Below, in pieces: positions 26,271-34,367 of a DNA stretch of 64,000 nucleotides. The DNA is taken from NCBI GenBank assembly GCA_021810905.1, contig JAJZQH010000009.1:85734-149733 (forward strand), written 5' to 3'. Position 1 is the first letter of the stretch; each line of letters starts with the position of its first letter. The notes beneath the pieces are model-generated. The model did not search any database and was not told the origin of the DNA. It saw nothing but the letters and a program-made list of their open reading frames with translations. This stretch comes from a bacterium (GTDB lineage Bacteria; UBA10199; 2-02-FULL-44-16; JAAZCA01). A program made the position numbers and the translations under genes.

Positions 26271-26399
26271 TGATTCGTGAATCGTAAATCGTAAATCGTA
26301 AATCGTAAATCGTAAATCGTAAATCGTAAATCGAAAGGCCTCAAGTACTCGGACGGTTTTACGATCCACGATTCACGATTTACGATTCACGATTTACGG
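26271..26399. repeat. Intergenic quasi-palindrome, CGTAAAT type, copy A5 (longest)
   Basis: The left arm (26271-26333) carries about eight near-perfect CGTAAAT units; the right arm (26361-26399) carries the complementary ACGATTT/ACGATTC/ACGATCC units. The 27-base centre CGAAAGGCCTCAAGTACTCGG... contains the shared A-type centre in the opposite orientation (reverse complement of ACTGAGGCCTTTACG with one change). Ends 7 bases before trmD. Confidence 0.85.
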
Positions 26400-26406
26400 A
26401 TTTTAA

Positions 26407-27147
26407 ATGCGCTTCGATATCGTCACAATTTTCCCCGGCATGTTCGACTCCGTGCTCCAGGAGACCATCCTCAAGCGCGCGAGGGAGAAGGGTATCGTTG
26501 AATTTCATCTTCACGATATCCGGGAGCACACGCACGACAAACATCGCAGCGTGGACGATACGCCCTACGGCGGCGGAGCCGGAATGGTGATGATAGCGGG
26601 GCCGCTCTGCGAGGCGGTGGAGGCGGTTACGCGAACCGGCAATTCGCGCAGGGTCTTTCTCACGCCACAGGGAGAGCCGTTCACACAGAAGATCGCTCGG
26701 GAGTTTGCGGAGCTGGATCAGCTCATCCTCACCTGCGGCCGTTACGAGGGGATCGACGAGCGTGCGCGTAAGATCATTGCCGAGCAGGAGATATCCATCG
26801 GCGACTACGTGCTTTCCGGCGGCGAGATTGCTGCGATGTCCGTTATCGATGCGGTTACCCGCCTGATTCCGGGCGTGCTGGGAAATGCTCAGTCGATATC
26901 CGAGGAGTCCTTTGAAGCCGGCCTGCTTGAGTACCCGCAGTATACACGGCCGGAGGAGTTTCGCGGCGAGCGCGTTCCTCCCGTACTTCTCACCGGCAAT
27001 CATGCGGAAATAGCCCGATGGCGCCGTGCGCAGGCCCTAATGCGGACCATGAAGCGAAGGCCCGATATATTCGAAAAACTTGAACTTTCTCTGGACGATC
27101 GTGAGCTCATCTCTGATTTTTCGCAACCGGACAATACTCGTGGTTGA
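26407..27147 (+). CDS. trmD: tRNA (guanine-N1)-methyltransferase
   Basis: The protein is 246 residues with '[11 protein letters not shown]', '[13 protein letters not shown]', '[13 protein letters not shown]' and '[15 protein letters not shown]', the SAM-binding trefoil knot. It methylates G37 of tRNAs to prevent frameshifting. The ATG is close to the repeat arm with no clear ribosome site. Last codons overlap a possible rplS promoter. Confidence 0.96.
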   Translation: MRFDIVTIFPGMFDSVLQETILKRAREKGIVEFHLHDIREHTHDKHRSVDDTPYGGGAGMVMIAGPLCEAVEAVTRTGNSRRVFLTPQGEPFTQKIAREFAELDQLILTCGRYEGIDERARKIIAEQEISIGDYVLSGGEIAAMSVIDAVTRLIPGVLGNAQSISEESFEAGLLEYPQYTRPEEFRGERVPPVLLTGNHAEIARWRRAQALMRTMKRRPDIFEKLELSLDDRELISDFSQPDNTRG

Positions 27148-27172
27148 CAAAGAAGGGGGAAACCGGTAAAAG
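27144..27172 (+). promoter_or_regulatory. Possible rplS promoter
   Basis: TTGACA (27144-27149) at the trmD stop codon, 17 bases, then TAAAAG (27167-27172). The same stretch also has GGGGG...CCCCC complementarity (27155-27177), which would be lost from the transcript if this promoter is used. Confidence 0.35.
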
Positions 27173-27207
27173 CCCCCGGCTTTTCGCACATTTATGAGGA
27201 GTTGGTC

Positions 27208-27621
27208 ATGAACATTCTCGAGAGAATAAACAACGAACAGATCCGCAAGGATATCCCCAGTTTCCGCGCTGGCGACACGCTTCGAGTCTATTGCAAGATT
27301 CGCGAGGGCGATAAAGAGCGCCTGCAGCTCTTCGAAGGCGTCTGCATCCGCAGGCATCGCGGCGGGGTAAGCGCCTCCTTCACGGTACGCAAGAATTCCT
27401 ACGGCGTGGGCGTGGAGCGCGTCTTCCCGCTGCATTCGCCGCTCATCGATCGCATCGAAGTGGCGAGCATGGGCAAGGTGCGGCGCTCGCGTCTCTACTA
27501 CCTGCGCAAACTCTCCGGCAAGGCGGCGCGCATCGAAGGCCGCGGGGCGTTTGAGGCAGAAGAGGTCGCCGGTGAGGAATCCGCAGAAGCGAAGGCGGAT
27601 GAAGCAACAACCGCTTCTTGA
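27208..27621 (+). CDS. rplS: 50S ribosomal protein L19
   Basis: The protein is 137 residues: '[32 protein letters not shown]', '[21 protein letters not shown]', '[18 protein letters not shown]'. About 25 extra acidic, Ala-rich residues form the C-terminus. ATG 27208 has AGGAG 6 bases upstream. Overlaps rnhB by 23 bases. Confidence 0.95.
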   Translation: MNILERINNEQIRKDIPSFRAGDTLRVYCKIREGDKERLQLFEGVCIRRHRGGVSASFTVRKNSYGVGVERVFPLHSPLIDRIEVASMGKVRRSRLYYLRKLSGKAARIEGRGAFEAEEVAGEESAEAKADEATTAS

Positions 27622-28258
27622 TCTTCCGCCTCCAGATCCGTTTCGATTGGAAAAAACCTTTCACGCGCAGGGAATCAATATCATTGCCGGCGTGGACGAG
27701 GCCGGTCGGGGCTGCCTTGCGGGGCCTGTCGTGGCCGCCGCAGTAATCCTCAATCCGCAGGACTCCATCAAAGGACTCAAGGATTCCAAGATGCTCTCCG
27801 CGAGGGAGCGCGACCGCCTCTTCGACGAGATAAGTTCGCGCGCGCTCGCCGCGGGCGTGGGAATAGTCGGGCCGGATGAGATCGACCGCATCAATATTCT
27901 CCAGGCATCGCTGCTTGCCATGCGCATCGCAGTAGATGAACTGAAGGTGAGACCCATGCAGATATTGATCGATGGAGACCAGCCGATCGAACACTCGATT
28001 CCGCAGAAGGTGGTCGTGAAGGGTGATAAGATCTCAAACTCCATCGCCGCCGCGTCGATCATCGCCAAGGTCACGCGAGACAGACTCATGTGCGATCTCG
28101 AAAAAAAATATCCTGCCTTCAAGTTTTCCGTACACAAAGGCTATGGCACAGAGCTGCATCTCGCGGAGCTTGCTCAGCACGGCCCGACGCCGATACACCG
28201 CAAGACGTTCAGAGGGGTTATGAATATTGACCTTGAACTCAGGTCAGGCGCCAGATAG
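27599..28258 (+). CDS. rnhB: Ribonuclease HII
   Basis: The protein is 219 residues: '[21 protein letters not shown]' with the DEAGRG catalytic motif, '[13 protein letters not shown]', 'DGD', '[12 protein letters not shown]' and '[10 protein letters not shown]'. It removes ribonucleotides from DNA and RNA primers. ATG 27599 overlaps the rplS end and gives the usual length. Confidence 0.95.
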   Translation: MKQQPLLDLPPPDPFRLEKTFHAQGINIIAGVDEAGRGCLAGPVVAAAVILNPQDSIKGLKDSKMLSARERDRLFDEISSRALAAGVGIVGPDEIDRINILQASLLAMRIAVDELKVRPMQILIDGDQPIEHSIPQKVVVKGDKISNSIAAASIIAKVTRDRLMCDLEKKYPAFKFSVHKGYGTELHLAELAQHGPTPIHRKTFRGVMNIDLELRSGAR

Positions 28259-28285
28259 ACGCTCTCAAGAGGGGGAGGTGGAGTG

Positions 28286-29122
28286 ATGAAGAAATTCAAG
28301 TCAGCAGAGATAGTGGCGACCAAAGAGGGAAAGCAGTATCATATCGGTTGCGGGCCGGGAGACGTGGCGCCCAACATCCTCCTCTGCGGCGACCCGGCGC
28401 GCGCGCATCGCGTTGCGCGATATTTCAGCGAGGCTGGAGAACCGATCACCGCGCGCGAATACGTGACCGTCACTGGAAAATATCACGGCATGCCGATGAC
28501 GGTAATGGCAACTGGTATAGGAACAGACAACACCGAGATCGCGTTCATAGAACTCTCGCAGATCGTGAAAAATCCCACGATTATCCGCATAGGTTCGTCC
28601 GGCGCATTGAAGAAGGGGATAGAGCTGGGCGAACTCGTGATATCCACAGGCGCGGTTCGCCTTGAAAACACCTCGACCGCATTTGTCGTGGAAGGATATC
28701 CAGCGGTCGCAAACCACGAGGTAGTGCTGGCGCTGCTCGAGGCCGCGCGCCGCAATCGCTTCCCGCATCACGTGGGGCTTACGGCGACCGCGCCCGGCTT
28801 CTACGGCGCGCAGGCGCGAAAGGTGCCTGGCTTTCCTCCGCGCGATCCCGAACTGCCCGCAAAGCTCGACGCCATGAACGTATCCAACTTCGAGATGGAG
28901 GCATCATGCCTCTTCACGCTGGCAAGCCTCTCCGGCGCGCGCGCTGGCGCTGTGTGCGCGATCTACGCAAACCGTCACAAGAACGAGTTCATCGACGGCG
29001 AAACGATGGATGCGGCGGAGAAACGCTGCATCGAAACAGGGCTCGCTGCGTTTGAGGTGCTCGCGATGATGGACGCGGCAAAAGAGGATTCAAAGTGGTG
29101 GACCCCTTCGATGGGGCTGTGA
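28286..29122 (+). CDS. Uridine phosphorylase-like nucleoside phosphorylase
   Basis: The protein is 278 residues of the PNP/UDP family: 'NILLCGDPARAHRVA', 'ATGIGTDNTEIAFIEL', 'IRIGSSGAL', 'TGAVRLENTS' and 'NFEMEAS', where the Glu residues bind ribose. Most like uridine phosphorylase from spacing and the GSSG loop; exact base specificity is unknown. A strong GGGGGAGG lies 7 bases upstream of ATG 28286 (GTG 28283 is possible). Last gene of the plus-strand housekeeping block, ending 3 bases from the convergent next gene. Confidence 0.85.
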   Translation: MKKFKSAEIVATKEGKQYHIGCGPGDVAPNILLCGDPARAHRVARYFSEAGEPITAREYVTVTGKYHGMPMTVMATGIGTDNTEIAFIELSQIVKNPTIIRIGSSGALKKGIELGELVISTGAVRLENTSTAFVVEGYPAVANHEVVLALLEAARRNRFPHHVGLTATAPGFYGAQARKVPGFPPRDPELPAKLDAMNVSNFEMEASCLFTLASLSGARAGAVCAIYANRHKNEFIDGETMDAAEKRCIETGLAAFEVLAMMDAAKEDSKWWTPSMGL

Positions 29123-29125
29123 CTG

Positions 29126-30259
29126 TCAGCGAACTACGTCTGTTGCTGCAGCGAATGCGTACATGCCTCCTGACAATGCAGCGTCAACGGGATTATCCGT
29201 ATCAACTACAGCCTCGGCTTCAGCCTCTTCTGCAGCCGGGGGTTCAGCCGAGGCGGAAGAATTTGTTTCTGTCGTCGAAGCGCTCGGCTGGCTGCAGCTC
29301 GGTGTTATTAGTTTCACTGTACCTTTTGTGCCCCAACCGACGACTTCAACCGGGATATATACCTCCGGCGGCGTCCAGTTGTAGCGATCCAGGACATCCT
29401 TCTGAGCCTGCAGTTCTGGCGGGAGAGGCCTGCCGTGTTCAAGATATTTGCGCATCTGTATATCGACCTTATCGGAGTTGATTCTCGCCGGACCGGGTGC
29501 GAGGTACGTCATCTCTTCTTGTGAATGGAACCACGTCTGCCGCATTCCCAGATAAAGTATTTTTGCGTCCTGCGGCAGCGTGAAATCGACGTAAGAGTTT
29601 CGATCCTGATCCGACAGGTCCGGATTCGTATCCAAGGCTGCAAAGAGCGCTCCGGTCAGTTCCGAAAAAGTGGCTAGGCCATTGGGCGTCATCGTCATAA
29701 AACTGTTCGCCCCAGTGAATATGCGGCCTGATTGCACGATCTGTTCAGCTTCAGATTTACCGCATATCCTGCGGAAGATGCGTTTGTTTGGAGTTTCGAG
29801 CTTGATGAAGGAGGGCCAACCACGAACTATGAATTTTGTATGCCGACTGGATGCGTCGGCATGAGTAGTTTGACAGACATTTCTCCTGGCGAGATCGATC
29901 CATGCGTCTGCGAGCCACCGGCTGATGAGCGTTCCGTTGATTTGATGGGCAACCTTAGCTTGCTGAGCAACTTTGGATTCGTCCTCAGCTTGCTGAGCAA
30001 CTTTGGATGCGTACTCGACTTGCTGGTCAGAGCTGACGAAAAGCAAAGCCCGCAATGCAAAGGAAGACATCCTTTTCAGGATTTCATCATCCGTGAATTG
30101 CCTGCCGGGCTTGATCGAGGCCTTTGCCCGCGCTGCAGACTGGGCAGGCGTTGCGGCTGTGGCTGGCTGCGCCGCAGGCTCCTGGTCTGGAAGCGGATAC
30201 GACGAAATCGTTATTTGTTGCATACCGGGTTCTGACATAAACTGGATATTTCCTGACAT
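29126..30259 (-). CDS. Unknown protein with a possible ADP-ribosyltransferase domain
   Basis: The protein is 377 residues without a signal peptide. The N-terminal 50 residues are Pro/Ala/Gln-rich; residues about 80-105 have a 10-residue repeat (SKVAQQA.DE) coded by a 30-bp tandem repeat. Residues about 160-275 resemble the R-S-(Q/E)xE mono-ADP-ribosyltransferase fold: 'FRRICGKSEAEQIVQSGRI' (Arg), 'SFMTMTPN' (Ser), 'ILYLGMRQTW' and 'SQEEMTYLAPG' (QxE). The C-terminal 60 residues are acidic and Ala/Ser-rich. AGGA sits 4 bases before ATG 30259. If correct it could be a secreted or antiphage toxin; this is inference from motif spacing. Confidence 0.4.
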   Translation of the reverse strand: MSGNIQFMSEPGMQQITISSYPLPDQEPAAQPATAATPAQSAARAKASIKPGRQFTDDEILKRMSSFALRALLFVSSDQQVEYASKVAQQAEDESKVAQQAKVAHQINGTLISRWLADAWIDLARRNVCQTTHADASSRHTKFIVRGWPSFIKLETPNKRIFRRICGKSEAEQIVQSGRIFTGANSFMTMTPNGLATFSELTGALFAALDTNPDLSDQDRNSYVDFTLPQDAKILYLGMRQTWFHSQEEMTYLAPGPARINSDKVDIQMRKYLEHGRPLPPELQAQKDVLDRYNWTPPEVYIPVEVVGWGTKGTVKLITPSCSQPSASTTETNSSASAEPPAAEEAEAEAVVDTDNPVDAALSGGMYAFAAATDVVR

Positions 30260-30542
30260 AATTCCTCATTTCCAAGCCGTTTTATCTATAAGCTGTTCAG
30301 TTATCGGAAAAGGGCCGCCGAAGTTGCGTCATTTTTTTGGTCCCGTCAAGGTGTCAATATCATGACGGAGTAGACGCATCTTTCTTCCGCTTTGAGAAAA
30401 TTCCCGAAATGAGAGTTATGCGCATCTCCGTCGTTCTATAATATTATTAATTATCAACTAGTTGGCTGGACAGTTTATGTTTAGGCGTGGCATGAAATCT
30501 GCATAAATAATCGTTGGTTGGTAAGGAGCGCGGGAGGGGGGC
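30260..30542. other. Divergent intergenic region
   Basis: 283 bases, AT-richer than its surroundings, between diverging genes. A weak plus-strand promoter may be TTAGGC (30481-30486) with TAAATA (30504-30509) after 17 bases. I see no RNA gene or repeat. Confidence 0.4.
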
Positions 30543-30926
30543 ATGAAGGAAAAACGCGAGATGGAGTCGGACATTGGTGCAGAATCTATCCAAAGACCGT
30601 CTCCCATCGAGTTGATTCGGATGATGGAAGGTAAGTCCCGGCGTGTTGAAGGAGGGGAGAAGAGTTCGGCTGACAGCATGTTGGCGGTCTACAAGGACAG
30701 ACTCACATATACGTTTATTCTGGATGATGAAGTGGCTTCGATCCACTTCGATCGCTCCCGTGGCGAGATCTTTTTCAGCGGGCATAATATCGCGCACATG
30801 GAGTTGAACACGAAGCAGCGAGGGGCGCTATTGGCCCTAACCGGGATTTTAGAGGCAGATGAGCAGGGAAAAGAATTTTTATCCGCGTACTGCGCAACTT
30901 TGGATAGGTATCTTGCCGATAAATAG
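30543..30926 (+). CDS. Orphan protein
   Basis: The protein is 127 residues. I do not recognise it. The N-terminal 45 residues are charged and probably disordered; the rest is a compact alpha/beta domain ('LTYTFILDDEVASIHFDRSRGEIFFSGHNIAHM', then two helices). GGAGG-rich sequence precedes ATG. The next gene starts 38 bases downstream in the same direction, so the two may be co-expressed. Confidence 0.6.
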   Translation: MKEKREMESDIGAESIQRPSPIELIRMMEGKSRRVEGGEKSSADSMLAVYKDRLTYTFILDDEVASIHFDRSRGEIFFSGHNIAHMELNTKQRGALLALTGILEADEQGKEFLSAYCATLDRYLADK

Positions 30927-30964
30927 TTGAGGGGTGATCCCTGTTCAAACCCCTCCATTGATTC

Positions 30965-31603
30965 ATGATCAACTTTATAAACAAATTTTCAAGAGTTCAG
31001 CCGCGCGGCAAGGCCGGTTCGGCCAAGGGTGCAGAGCGGCGTGAAGATCTGCCTCTGGATCATCAGCTGACCTTCAGTCCGGAGCCGGACGAGAAATGGA
31101 CATTTGAAGAAGGGCGCGGGATCCTGCTCAATGGCGAGGATGTAAAAGGGATATTGTCCGAAAATGGGAACAACGTCCGAGCGCTCTGCGGAGTGTCGCA
31201 GGGCCTGTACGATTATCAGCAATTCGTCTGGGGAAAAAACGGCGGCAAGGATCGCGCTGCGTTCAACGGCACGGTCGCCTCATTGCAGGATTCAATACAG
31301 GGCAGACTTGGGAGCATCTACGACGGACTCACTGCAGGAGTTCACTTCGAGTGCCTGGGCGAAGACTTCTGGGTCAATAATGTGAACATTCGTTCCGTGC
31401 TCAAGCTGTACGTCATGAAGCCCACCGAGGCCGCGCGTTGCTACATTGAAGGGCTGCGCGACAAACTCAGCTTGATTCTCTCGCGCCAGCAGTCTAGCAC
31501 GAGATACGATGCGGTTCATGAGAAGGCGGTACAGCTCTTCAATGAGATCTCCATGGTGCTGGAGTGTGTGCCGGCCGCTGGTCCTCCTCGCCTCTGCGCT
31601 TAG
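30965..31603 (+). CDS. Orphan protein upstream of comEC
   Basis: The protein is 212 residues, unrecognised, no signal peptide or membrane segment. A basic N-terminus of about 28 residues is followed by a mixed alpha/beta region and helices near 160-200. Its 3' end overlaps the reading frame of comEC by about 60 bases, which is long for a real overlap, so either the comEC start is later than annotated or this gene has been extended. Confidence 0.55.
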   Translation: MINFINKFSRVQPRGKAGSAKGAERREDLPLDHQLTFSPEPDEKWTFEEGRGILLNGEDVKGILSENGNNVRALCGVSQGLYDYQQFVWGKNGGKDRAAFNGTVASLQDSIQGRLGSIYDGLTAGVHFECLGEDFWVNNVNIRSVLKLYVMKPTEAARCYIEGLRDKLSLILSRQQSSTRYDAVHEKAVQLFNEISMVLECVPAAGPPRLCA

Positions 31604-33977
31604 TGCAGGCGTTGCCGCCGGCGCAATCTTTGAATTCCCTACATTTCTGATCGTCATCGCCGCAACAGTTGCGTGCGTGTGCGTTGCCGCTGCGGCGCTG
31701 ACGCAGAAGCGCGTCCCGGACGTGGCGCTTGTTTTGCTCGCCGTCGCTCTCTTTGCATTCGGCTCAGCGCGCGCTGCAGATGCGCTCCGCAGCGCGCGAA
31801 TTATTACCGCGCCGCTTGATGGAAAGGCGAAGCTCGCCTGCGAAGGGAAGCTGATCGGCGATCCCGTGCCGCGCGAGTGGGGCGCCAGCATGGACGTGCG
31901 CCTCGAGGCGTGCGGCACGAATGACGCGAAGACGCGCGCACAGGGGTCGGTAAGGCTCAATGCGCGTGAACACGATAGCGCGCTCGTATCGGGCGACCGT
32001 GTGAAGTTTGTGGCGAAATTCTCTCTGCCGCGGGAGTTCAAAGATCCCGGCGCGTTCTCCTATCGAAATTATCTGATCACGCACGGAATAGCCGCGGTCG
32101 CTTCAGCGAGCGGCGCGGTCAAGGTTTCGGGTGAAAGCATTTCCCATTCGCCGCTGCGGTGGATCGCAAAGGCGAGACGCGTCGTGGACGAGTCCATAGC
32201 AGCCTCAGTGCCGCTGCCCGCACGCGCGATCGTTGATTCGATGACCACGGGCTACAGATCGAGGATGACGCCCGAGTTGAATGATGAATTCCAGCTCGCA
32301 GGGCTTTCGCATATACTCTCGATTTCAGGACTTCACGTGGCGTATGTGGCGCTGGCGATTTATCTTATGATGAGATTCACCATCGGCAGGTGCGCATGGC
32401 TGCTCGTGCGAATCCCGCTGCAAAGACTCGCTGCGCTGGTGACGATACCCGCAGTCTGGCTCTTCGTGATATTCGCCGGCAGCGGCACGGCGGCGGTGCG
32501 CTCAGCTCTCATGATCACGGTCTATCTGGCGGGCGTCGCAGCAGGGCTCAGGCAGGATTCGCTCACAACCATCGCAGCGTCCGTCATCGCGATTCTGGTG
32601 TGCATGCCGCTCACGATTCTGGACGTATCGTTTCAACTCTCAGCTTCGGCAGTTGCCGGAATCGCAGTGATCGCAGGTCCGCTCAGCCGACTGTTAAAGC
32701 TCGATATGCGCGGGGGATGCATTGCGGTGCGCGCTTTGAGATGGATCGGGGCGTGCGTAGTCGTTTCCTTCGCGGCAAGCGTTGCGACGGCGCCGCTGGT
32801 TGCGTATCACTTCAAGATCTTCACCGGCGTCGGCCTCTTTACAAATGTCATAGCGATCCCGCTTGCAGGCTTTGTGTTGCAGCCGCTCCTTCTCCTTGGG
32901 ACGCTCGCCGCGCTGATTGCGCCATGGGCCGCGCACTGGGTATGGGCTGCCGCGGGATATGCAGCAGAGGCGCTCATGGCCATCGCTCATGTGTCTTCGC
33001 AGATCGGCGGCCCTCTGAGCGGGGGATGGGCGCCGTCGGCTGTTGAAGCCGTGCTGGCATATGCGGTGATCGCAGCCGCGCTCCTCTGGAGGCGTCTGCC
33101 TGTGCGCCACGCTTGCGCGCTCTCGCTGGCGGCGCTTCTCTGCCTCGACGTTACGTCGTTGCGCGTAGCGCCGTTTTTCGATCGTTCGCTTTCGGTCACG
33201 TACTTCGACGTGGGACAGGGCGACGCGGCGCTGGTGCGCTTTCCCGGCGGCAGCACGATGCTCATAGACGGAGGAGGGGTGCGCGGGTCGGAGTTCGACG
33301 TGGGCCGCAACGTGCTTGCGCCGACCCTGTGGCGCATGGGCGTGCGCCGCATCGACTGGATGCTGCTCTCGCATCCGCATCACGACCACTACGCCGGGCT
33401 CGCGTACGTTGCGGAGCGGTTTGCTCCAAAGGTACTCTGGACCAACGGGCTTGCGGCGCCTCCTGATGAGAAGGGGGAGTGGGACGCGTTTGCCGAGAGG
33501 CTTGCGGCGGCGCGCGTGCCGATGGTGCCCGTCGAAGGTGACGGAATGGAGTTCAAAATCAATGGCGCTACGGTTCGCATCTTCTCTCGGGAAAAGGATG
33601 CAGAGGATTTGAACGACACCTCGCTCGTCACACTCGTCAGCTACGGTTCCGAGAAATATCTCTTCACGGGCGATCTCTCGAGCAGGGGCGAGTCAGAATT
33701 GATGGCGAATTATGGGGATCTTGCGGCCGGCGTACTCAAGGTCGGTCATCACGGCAGCAGGGATGCTTCATCGTCCGGATTTCTTGCAGTGGTGAAACCA
33801 AGGATCGCCGTGATCTCCGCAGGGGAAGGCAATCGTTACGGGCTTCCCAATCGCTACGCCCTGGAGCGCCTTGCAGATTCCGGCGCCAGGATTTATCGCA
33901 CGGATCATGACGGCGCTGTTACGGTGAAGACCGACGGAAAAAACCTCGAGGTCTCCACGTACGTGCAAAGGCGATGA
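31542..33977 (+). CDS. comEC: ComEC/Rec2-family DNA uptake channel
   Basis: About 811 residues. N-terminal membrane helices, an OB-like domain (about 95-190), the Competence domain ('LSISGLHVAYVAL', 'GSGTAAVRSALM') with many membrane helices, and a C-terminal metallo-beta-lactamase domain ('YFDVGQGDAALVRFPGG', 'LLSHPHHDHYAGL', 'KVGHHGSRDAS'). It forms the inner-membrane pore and may degrade one strand during DNA uptake. Start uncertain: ATG 31542 or GTG 31566 are better than 31509 because they reduce overlap with the orphan gene. Its presence with a type IV pilus cluster fits natural transformation. Confidence 0.9.
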   Translation: MRSPWCWSVCRPLVLLASALSAGVAAGAIFEFPTFLIVIAATVACVCVAAAALTQKRVPDVALVLLAVALFAFGSARAADALRSARIITAPLDGKAKLACEGKLIGDPVPREWGASMDVRLEACGTNDAKTRAQGSVRLNAREHDSALVSGDRVKFVAKFSLPREFKDPGAFSYRNYLITHGIAAVASASGAVKVSGESISHSPLRWIAKARRVVDESIAASVPLPARAIVDSMTTGYRSRMTPELNDEFQLAGLSHILSISGLHVAYVALAIYLMMRFTIGRCAWLLVRIPLQRLAALVTIPAVWLFVIFAGSGTAAVRSALMITVYLAGVAAGLRQDSLTTIAASVIAILVCMPLTILDVSFQLSASAVAGIAVIAGPLSRLLKLDMRGGCIAVRALRWIGACVVVSFAASVATAPLVAYHFKIFTGVGLFTNVIAIPLAGFVLQPLLLLGTLAALIAPWAAHWVWAAAGYAAEALMAIAHVSSQIGGPLSGGWAPSAVEAVLAYAVIAAALLWRRLPVRHACALSLAALLCLDVTSLRVAPFFDRSLSVTYFDVGQGDAALVRFPGGSTMLIDGGGVRGSEFDVGRNVLAPTLWRMGVRRIDWMLLSHPHHDHYAGLAYVAERFAPKVLWTNGLAAPPDEKGEWDAFAERLAAARVPMVPVEGDGMEFKINGATVRIFSREKDAEDLNDTSLVTLVSYGSEKYLFTGDLSSRGESELMANYGDLAAGVLKVGHHGSRDASSSGFLAVVKPRIAVISAGEGNRYGLPNRYALERLADSGARIYRTDHDGAVTVKTDGKNLEVSTYVQRR

Positions 33978-33989
33978 ATTGATACTGCG

Positions 33990-34340
33990 TCACATCCCGG
34001 TGGCGTTTTCCCAAGAGATGAACTTCCAGCCGAAGGGACCTTTTTCGAGCGTGGCGTCGATGCGCTGGACCGAGCCGTCTTTGAGCGTGAGGAAGGATTC
34101 CACGGCGACCATGTGCTTGTGGATTTCCTCCTGGCCCGTGACCTCCACTTCCTTCACCCCGATCTTACCGTAGACGGTTTCGGGGAATTTCTTCGCGTAT
34201 TTTTTGAAATACTTCGTGATGACGGCGGAGCTGCGCTTCTGAGTGGGCATGCGCGCGCAGCCAGCCGCCAGGAAGACAACGGCTATTATGAGCGCAACGG
34301 CGCTGAATGAACATTTCTTCATGAGGGAGCCGCGTATCAT
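33990..34340 (-). CDS. Small lipoprotein of unknown function
   Basis: The protein is 116 residues. A hydrophobic signal ends in FLAAGC, a lipobox, so the mature protein starts at Cys28 and is anchored in a membrane. The mature part has 'KYFKKYAKKFPETVYG' and a beta region; no family recognised. Downstream of mltD on the same strand with a short gap, so probably co-transcribed. Met7 (34322) is an alternative start. Confidence 0.7.
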   Translation of the reverse strand: MIRGSLMKKCSFSAVALIIAVVFLAAGCARMPTQKRSSAVITKYFKKYAKKFPETVYGKIGVKEVEVTGQEEIHKHMVAVESFLTLKDGSVQRIDATLEKGPFGWKFISWENATGM

Positions 34341-34367
34341 GGCCTTGTCCTGCGCGCAACAGAAGAG

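Noticed and set aside
26265..26400. CRISPR array
   Set aside because: Short contiguous 7-bp units without unique spacers; no cas genes in the window.
27150..27207. Ribosomal protein leader RNA upstream of rplS
   Set aside because: GGGGG/CCCCC pairing exists, but it is short and overlaps a possible promoter; no known L19 leader consensus was recognisable.
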